10,061 bases of DNA. Source: Planctomycetota bacterium (lineage in GTDB: Bacteria > Planctomycetota > Planctomycetia > Pirellulales > S012-138). Within the stretch, counting starts at the first letter, position 1. The number at the start of each line of letters is the position of its first letter. The stretch covers positions 1-10,061 of the forward strand of contig JALSGI010000766.1 of the NCBI GenBank assembly GCA_026982835.1. Reading direction: 5' to 3'. The translations under genes were made by a program, and so were the position numbers. Positions 5,968 through 10,061 of this stretch are shown here, piece after piece. The notes under the pieces were generated by a model. That model ran no database searches, was not told the origin of the DNA, and saw only the letters and a list, made by a program, of their open reading frames with translations.

Positions 5968-7197
5968 CTACGCTTCGGCCAGGCGGTCCCAGTCCACCTG
6001 CTGGTCCGGGTCCAGCCGCGGCAGCTGGTCCAGGGGAACCAGGTGCCCGTACTTCTGCGAACCGGCCGTGTTGAACACCACCACTTGTTCTTCCCGGCCG
6101 ATCCAGCCTCGATCCACCAGGTGTTTCAGCGCCGCCACGCACGCGCCGGCCTCGGGGCAAAACGAGATGCCCTCGGCCGCCGTGGCCCGAGCCGTCCAGA
6201 GCAGAATCTCCTCATCCGGCACCGCCACGGCCGTGCCCTGGCTTTCCCGCAGCACGTCCAGCATCATGAAGTCGCCCACGGCCGCCGGTACGCGGATGCC
6301 GCTGGCCACCGTGTGCGGATTGGGGAACGGTTCGGCAAACCGCTCGCCCCGCTCGAACGCCCGCACCACCGGGGCACACCCGGCCGACTGCACGGCTACC
6401 ATCCGCGGCATACGCTGGCTGCGCAGGAACCCCAAGGCACGTAGCTCCTGGAAGGCTTTCCACATGCCAATCAGTCCCGTGCCGCCGCCGGTGGGGTAGA
6501 GGATCACATCGGGCAACTGCCACTGGAACTGCTCGGCCAGCTCCAGGCCCATCGTCTTTTTCCCCTCCAGGCGATACGGCTCCTTGAGCGTGGAGACGTC
6601 GAACCACTGCATCGGCTCCATCCCCTGGCGGACCAGGCGACCGCAGTCGGTGATCACCCCGCGCACCAGGAACACCCGCGCCCCGGCCAGCACCGCCTCG
6701 GCCACGTTCACCTGGGGGGTGTCCTCGGGCATGAACACCCAGGCTTCCATGCCGGCCCGGGCCGCGTAGGCAGCCATCGCCCCCCCGGCGTTGCCCGCCG
6801 TGGGAATGGCCACCCGCTGCACGCCGAAGTGCCGGGCCATCGAAATGGCCATCGCTTGCCCGCGGCTCTTGAAACTGCCCGTGGGAAGATGCGATTCGTC
6901 CTTCACCCACAACTGCTCCAGTCCCAGCTCCCGGCCCAGGCGAGGACAGGGCAAAAGCGGCGTGATCCCCTCGCCCAGGCTCACCCGCTCCTGGGGCCGG
7001 GGCACCGGCAGCAGCTCGTCATAGCGCCACATGGTGGCCTCGCGCCGCGACCATTGTTCCGGGCTGGCTGCTTGCCGCACCGCCTCCAAGTCGTACCGCA
7101 CCCACAGCGGGCGGTCTTGGTGCATGGTGAGCAACTGGTCCTTGGGCAAGCGGGTGCCGTCGATAGCTGCTTCCAGGTGGGTGACGAACGTGCCCAT
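5968..7197 (-). CDS. thrC: Threonine synthase (PLP-dependent)
   Basis: Converts O-phosphohomoserine to threonine in the cytosol; fold-type II PLP enzyme, 409 residues. Start ATG at 7197 chosen for AGGGAGG 4 nt upstream; the frame continues to an ATG at 7257 but the extra 20 residues have no family resemblance. Features: LGEGITPLLPCPRLG (74-88); KDESHLPTGSFKSRG (99-113) with Lys110 as the predicted PLP Schiff-base lysine; PTAGNAGGAMAAYAARAG (132-149); the phosphate-binding PTGGGTG (235-241); CPEAGACVAAL (347-357); FNTAGSQKYG (375-384). The N-terminus (THLEAAIDG...RPLWVRYDLEAV) corresponds to the region where many ThrC-like proteins have a zinc ribbon, but it has no cysteines. A related PLP enzyme such as a threonine dehydratase is less likely given the N-terminal segment and motif set. 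It may be co-transcribed with the membrane protein gene 84 nt upstream. Confidence 0.92.
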   Translation of the reverse strand: MGTFVTHLEAAIDGTRLPKDQLLTMHQDRPLWVRYDLEAVRQAASPEQWSRREATMWRYDELLPVPRPQERVSLGEGITPLLPCPRLGRELGLEQLWVKDESHLPTGSFKSRGQAMAISMARHFGVQRVAIPTAGNAGGAMAAYAARAGMEAWVFMPEDTPQVNVAEAVLAGARVFLVRGVITDCGRLVRQGMEPMQWFDVSTLKEPYRLEGKKTMGLELAEQFQWQLPDVILYPTGGGTGLIGMWKAFQELRALGFLRSQRMPRMVAVQSAGCAPVVRAFERGERFAEPFPNPHTVASGIRVPAAVGDFMMLDVLRESQGTAVAVPDEEILLWTARATAAEGISFCPEAGACVAALKHLVDRGWIGREEQVVVFNTAGSQKYGHLVPLDQLPRLDPDQQVDWDRLAEA

Positions 7198-7201
7198 CGA
7201 G

Positions 7202-7208
7202 CCTCCCT
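7202..7208 (-). promoter_or_regulatory. Shine-Dalgarno site of thrC
   Basis: AGGGAGG on the minus strand, 4 nt before the ATG at 7197. It decides this start over the ATG at 7257. Confidence 0.55.
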
Positions 7209-7234
7209 TTTCTCCAGGCGCAACAGGGATCACT

Positions 7235-7255
7235 AGCCACATGCATAAAGTGGCC
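7235..7255 (-). other. Small inverted repeat in the gap upstream of thrC
   Basis: GCCAC (7236-7240) and GTGGC (7250-7254) with a 9-nt AT-rich loop, extendable by one wobble pair. It lies in the 84-nt gap between the membrane protein stop and thrC. No U-run follows it on the minus strand, so it may be an intercistronic hairpin, an operator, or chance. Confidence 0.25.
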
Positions 7256-7281
7256 ATTGTGCCGCGTTTTGGCCCTGGAGG

Positions 7282-8337
7282 CTACCGGGTCGCGGAAGAA
7301 AGGGGCTCTTGGCTCTCCGGCGGCTTGGACTCTTCCTGCAGGAGTGGCTCCTCCTGGGCACTGGCCTTCAGCAGCGCGGCCACCCGAGCGCGGTTGACCA
7401 CGTAATAGATCAATCCCACGGCAGCCACCACCAGCGTCACCGCGCGAAACGCCAGGCAAACCACCAGCCCCGTCCCCCGCACCACCCCCGGCGACTGTAG
7501 GTAGAGAAACTCCATCACCGCCTCCATCGCTCCCAGGCCGCTCAGCGGCAGCGGCAGCGCCCCGGCCAGGATGGAAAGCGGCACGATCAAGAAATGCTCG
7601 CCCAGACTGGGCGCTTGGCCCGGCAATGCCCGCGACAGGGCAAAAATACACAGCGTCGAGCAGCTATGCACGCCGAAGCTCATCCCCGTGGCCAGCACCA
7701 GCGCCGGCCAGCGGCGACGGTAGATGGCCAAAGCCCCCAGCACACGAGCCGCCACCGGGCCCACACCCGGCCAGGAGGCCACCCAGCGGGCGAACCGCCC
7801 TTGGGTCACGCCCGGGGTGAGCACCAGCAGCAACCCCGCGGTGCTTCCAGCGGCGGCGATCAGGGCCGCAGCGCTGATCGAGCGGATTTCCGGCTCCACC
7901 GAAGCGTAGGCCCCCGTCCAAAGCACCGTGGCGGCAGCTACCAGAAACAGGGCATACAGGCCGATGATGCGATCCACCACCACCGAGGCCACGGCCAGCG
8001 TGCGCCGGCCGGGTTGTTCGCGGGCGATGAAGATGGCCTTGAACAGGTCCCCGCCCACATTGCCCAAAGACACGAAATTGAACAAATACCCCAAAAATCC
8101 CAGTCTAACAGCATCCGCCATGCGGAAAGGCACATCCAGCACCCGTACCAGCAGCCACCAGCGGGCGAACGTGATAAGGACCATCGTCAGGCACAGAGCC
8201 ACGGCCAGGCCCGCCAGCGGCCAGTCTTTTTCGTACTGCCGCAGGTTGTCAAACGCCTCGCTTGCGCCGATAATAAGATACGCAAGCAGCCCTGCCGAGA
8301 TGGCGATTTTCAGCAGTAACACCAAGTAGCGTTTCAA
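7282..8337 (-). CDS. Lysylphosphatidylglycerol synthase TM-region / UPF0104 family integral membrane protein
   Basis: 351-residue polytopic inner-membrane protein of the family covering the flippase-like region of MprF and archaeal AglD. About eight hydrophobic segments: 4-24, 40-62, 76-92, 118-140, 150-175, 210-236, 248-280 and 288-318. Family hallmarks are RWWLLVRVLDVPF (60-72), GYLFNFVSLGNVGGDLFKAI near residues 83-102 (the G-x3-N-x4-G-x-x-GGD motif) and PLPLSGLGAMEAVMEF near 261-276. The C-terminal 30 residues are polar, Glu/Pro/Ser-rich and probably cytoplasmic. No soluble aminoacyl-transferase domain is present, so lysine transfer to lipid is not expected; a lipid or glycolipid transport role is an inference. 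The start is TTG at 8337 with GGGAG 10 nt upstream; the following sequence looks like a natural N-terminus (MKRYLVLLLK). thrC follows 84 nt downstream. Confidence 0.87.
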   Translation of the reverse strand: MKRYLVLLLKIAISAGLLAYLIIGASEAFDNLRQYEKDWPLAGLAVALCLTMVLITFARWWLLVRVLDVPFRMADAVRLGFLGYLFNFVSLGNVGGDLFKAIFIAREQPGRRTLAVASVVVDRIIGLYALFLVAAATVLWTGAYASVEPEIRSISAAALIAAAGSTAGLLLVLTPGVTQGRFARWVASWPGVGPVAARVLGALAIYRRRWPALVLATGMSFGVHSCSTLCIFALSRALPGQAPSLGEHFLIVPLSILAGALPLPLSGLGAMEAVMEFLYLQSPGVVRGTGLVVCLAFRAVTLVVAAVGLIYYVVNRARVAALLKASAQEEPLLQEESKPPESQEPLSSATR

Positions 8338-8370
8338 CTTGGCTCTTCTCCCACCCGTACCAAAGGTTGC

Positions 8371-8399
8371 TTGACACCAGCGGAGGCTCCTTGTAGCCT
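8371..8399 (+). promoter_or_regulatory. Sigma-70-type promoter of the tRNA-Ala gene
   Basis: A perfect TTGACA (8371-8376), a 17-nt spacer and TAGCCT (8394-8399) stand about 45 nt upstream of the tRNA 5' end. The predicted start near 8407 gives a leader of some 37 nt, normal for a processed tRNA transcript. An inverted repeat GGTTGC (8365-8370) and GCAACC (8402-8407) brackets the promoter; its meaning is unclear. Confidence 0.6.
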
Positions 8400-8443
8400 A
8401 TGCAACCGGAGGTGGGCAAGGCCAGTGGAAACGCAGCAACTTT

Positions 8444-8516
8444 GGGGGATTAGCTCAGCTGGGAGAGCGTCTGGCTGGCAGCCAGAAGGTCAGGGGTTCG
8501 AGTCCCCTATCCTCCA
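8444..8516 (+). tRNA. tRNA-Ala (anticodon GGC)
   Basis: A 73-nt cloverleaf. Acceptor strands are GGGGGAT (8444-8450) and ATCCTCC (8509-8515) with discriminator A at 8516. The D arm is 8453-8468. The anticodon arm is 8470-8486 with loop CTGGCAG and anticodon GGC at 8477-8479, reading GCC/GCU alanine codons. The variable loop is AGGTC. The T arm is AGGGG-TTCGAGT-CCCCT (8492-8508). The third acceptor pair is G-U, the classic alanine identity element, which confirms the call. The 3' CCA is not encoded (ACT follows), so it must be added after transcription. No intron or integrated element is seen at its 3' end. Confidence 0.98.
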
Positions 8517-8697
8517 ACTTGTTATCTGGTAAGGGGTTGCATTAGGGGCAGGGTGAATTGCTCTCCAGTGGCGGTTTTGCCAGCGGTGGGGCTGCGCAAG
8601 GTTCGCGGATTCTTGCCCGGTTGGGGAACGGAGTGCTGCGGGTAGCGTGCCGCAGCGTGTGAGACATTTGTTGAGGCGGGCCATGCCGGGGGGCCTT
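8517..8697. other. Intergenic gap between the tRNA and the beta-propeller gene
   Basis: No gene, clear terminator or repeat-family member is visible. A short TGGC/GCCA palindrome near 8570 has a TTTT in its loop and not after its stem. An open frame on the minus strand from 8684 runs through the tRNA and is not considered a gene. Confidence 0.5.
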
Positions 8698-9975
8698 TTA
8701 CTTTCGCAGATCGTAGCAGCTCAGGTGGTTCGGGCTGCGAAGGTAGAGGTGCCCGGCGGCCAGGGCGGGCAGGGCCAGCACGCGGCCTTGGGCAAGCCGG
8801 GCCTGGGCCAGCGGCTGGTAACGCCGCGGATCGGCCCGCAGCAACACCAACGTGCCGTCGGTCTTTTGGGCCAGGAGGAGTTTCCCGGCCGCAATCAGCG
8901 TGGCCTTGCCGAACCCGGCCTGGCGCCAGAGCACCTTCCCTTGCACGGGGTCCACGCAGCGAAGCTCGGCCACGCCCACATCCTCCCGACCGTGAATGCC
9001 GTAGAGTGCCCCGTCCACCAGCACCGGGGTGGTGAACTGGGCCGAAAGCACATCGTCCCGTTGCCACAGCACGCCGGCGGAGTCTTTGCCCACTTCCAGC
9101 AGCCGCGCTCCGATCCCGTAGCTGGCCGTAAGAAACACCCGGTTACCCGGCAGCACCACAGGATTGGCTGCGTTGACCGTCGGCCCCCGGCGGCCGAAAG
9201 GCACTTGCCACAGCACGCGGCCCGTGGCGGGGTCCAGACCCAGCGTCACCAACCGGGTGACGAACACCACCTGGGGCACGCCGGCCAGGGTGGCTTGCAC
9301 CGGGGAGGAGTAGCTGGCCCGGTGGCGCGTCTGTTGCCAGAGCACGCGCCCCGTTCGGGCGTCGAAGGCTACGATTCCTGCCCTGCGGGAAGCCGCTCCC
9401 AGGTTTACCAGCAGGCGTCCTTGGACCAGGATGGGCGAGCTGCCTGCGCCGAAGTAGCCTTCTTCCACCGGGGTGATCCACTGCCGCAGCTCGTGCTGCC
9501 AGAGCACCTGGCCGTCCTCCAGCCGCAGGCAGCGCAGTCCGCGATCGGCCCCATAGAGGTAAACTCGACCATCGGCCACCAAGGGCACGCAGCGTGGGCC
9601 GCTGTCGTCCAGGATAGTGCTCTGGTAGCGAGTGGGAAATCGCCGCCGCCAGAGGCGTTTGCCGGTGGCCGCTTCGAGGCAATCCACCACTTCCTCCCCG
9701 TCCAGGCGATGGAACAACACCACGCGCCGGCCCACCACGGCCACCCCGGCCACGCCTTCTCCGGCCGGCACTTGCCAGCGTCGCGGGGGGCCGTCGGCGG
9801 GCCAGGAGGTGGCCAGCTCTGGCCCCGGCGGGGCGATGCCGTTTCGCTGGGGGCCCAGAATCTGCGGCCAGTCCTGGCCCGAGGCTTGCTCCACTGCCAG
9901 GGCAACACACAAGCCGGCCAACACCAGCACGTGCAGCAGCAGGCGGCGGCAAAGACGTAGCGGTAGCTTGCTCAC
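8698..9975 (-). CDS. Secreted PQQ-type beta-propeller (BamB-like) repeat protein
   Basis: 425-residue exported protein with an Arg-rich N-terminus (7-11), hydrophobic core 12-27 and a probable cleavage before QDWPQ (34) or after ALA (27). The mature start QDWPQILGPQRNG matches the DWPQxxGPxRNG motif common in planctomycete outer-membrane or periplasmic PQQ-repeat proteins. At least five propeller blades end in the repeat [ALV]-x-D-x-x-T/D-G-x-x-L-W: CLEAATGKRLW (99-109), CLRLEDGQVLW (149-159), AFDARTGRVLW (203-213), GLDPATGRVLW (246-256) and CVDPVQGKVLW (340-350), with a shorter GVLWQ at 301-305. No dehydrogenase catalytic residues are evident, so it is likely a binding or scaffold propeller and not a PQQ enzyme. 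Start GTG at 9975 with AGGAGG 8 nt upstream. Cellular role unknown; neighbours give no clue. Confidence 0.88.
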   Translation of the reverse strand: MSKLPLRLCRRLLLHVLVLAGLCVALAVEQASGQDWPQILGPQRNGIAPPGPELATSWPADGPPRRWQVPAGEGVAGVAVVGRRVVLFHRLDGEEVVDCLEAATGKRLWRRRFPTRYQSTILDDSGPRCVPLVADGRVYLYGADRGLRCLRLEDGQVLWQHELRQWITPVEEGYFGAGSSPILVQGRLLVNLGAASRRAGIVAFDARTGRVLWQQTRHRASYSSPVQATLAGVPQVVFVTRLVTLGLDPATGRVLWQVPFGRRGPTVNAANPVVLPGNRVFLTASYGIGARLLEVGKDSAGVLWQRDDVLSAQFTTPVLVDGALYGIHGREDVGVAELRCVDPVQGKVLWRQAGFGKATLIAAGKLLLAQKTDGTLVLLRADPRRYQPLAQARLAQGRVLALPALAAGHLYLRSPNHLSCYDLRK

Positions 9976-9983
9976 CCAAAAGG

Positions 9984-9989
9984 CCTCCT
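9984..9989 (-). promoter_or_regulatory. Shine-Dalgarno site of the beta-propeller gene
   Basis: A perfect AGGAGG on the minus strand, 8 nt before the GTG at 9975. It supports that non-ATG start. Confidence 0.65.
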
Positions 9990-10023
9990 GGTTCAGGATG
10001 CAGAACTTGCTTGCCGGACTTTC

Positions 10024-10051
10024 AGTATCCGCCGTAGAGATTCCGGTGCAA
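10024..10051 (-). promoter_or_regulatory. Possible promoter of the beta-propeller gene
   Basis: On the minus strand TTGCAC (10046-10051), a 16-nt spacer and GATACT (10024-10029), with a predicted start near 10017 and a 40-nt leader. Three of six -35 and four of six -10 positions match the consensus, so the call is weak. Confidence 0.3.
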
Positions 10052-10061
10052 GAACAAACGC

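Noticed and set aside
8500..8600. Integration site at the tRNA-Ala 3' end
   Set aside because: No second copy of the tRNA 3' end and no integrase in the window.
8490..8684. 64-codon minus-strand open frame ending inside the tRNA
   Set aside because: The C-terminal residues are the reverse complement of the tRNA T arm and acceptor, a common false gene.
8647..9960. 437-codon open frame on the plus strand opposite the beta-propeller gene
   Set aside because: Antisense shadow; the minus strand carries a signal peptide and repeated propeller motifs.

Overview
The window looks like a piece of a GC-rich Planctomycetota chromosome, probably Pirellulales-like. That placement is inferred from gene content: a primary-type sigma-70 factor with a long charged insertion, a secreted Cys-type sulfatase, a secreted beta-propeller protein opening with a D-W-P-Q-x-x-G-P-x-R-N-G motif, and long intergenic regions packed with GC-rich palindromes. 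No phage, integrase, transposase, CRISPR or plasmid gene is visible, and every protein-coding gene belongs to a recognisable family.

Layout. 2-1528 (+): sigma-70 factor whose true start lies left of the window. 1538-3169 (-): heparan-N-sulfatase-like sulfatase, converging on the sigma gene with a 9-nt gap. 3170-3954: no gene, a dense palindrome array. 3955-5175 (-): bifunctional riboflavin enzyme RibBA. 5176-5967: ribBA leader with a possible promoter, then a second palindrome array. 5968-7197 (-): PLP-dependent threonine synthase. 7282-8337 (-): UPF0104/lysylphosphatidylglycerol-synthase-type membrane protein. 8371-8516 (+): promoter and tRNA-Ala(GGC). 8698-9975 (-): secreted PQQ-type beta-propeller protein, with a possible promoter at the right edge.

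The genes are mostly housekeeping (transcription, riboflavin, threonine, tRNA) mixed with envelope or exported functions. Apart from a possible two-gene unit (membrane protein then thrC, 84 nt apart) they do not form an obvious pathway. ribBA and thrC are each followed by a palindrome-rich spacer of about 790 bp.

The most unusual content is those two spacers. They share a diverged direct repeat of about 310-350 bp flanking ribBA. They are built from 20-nt palindromes next to a GGCGAGCC/GGCTCGCC core, often in head-to-head pairs that could fold into a branched structure. Related palindromes differ by compensatory base pairs, which suggests that the fold is conserved and not the sequence. They resemble REP/BIME elements in organisation, but no mobilising enzyme is in the window.
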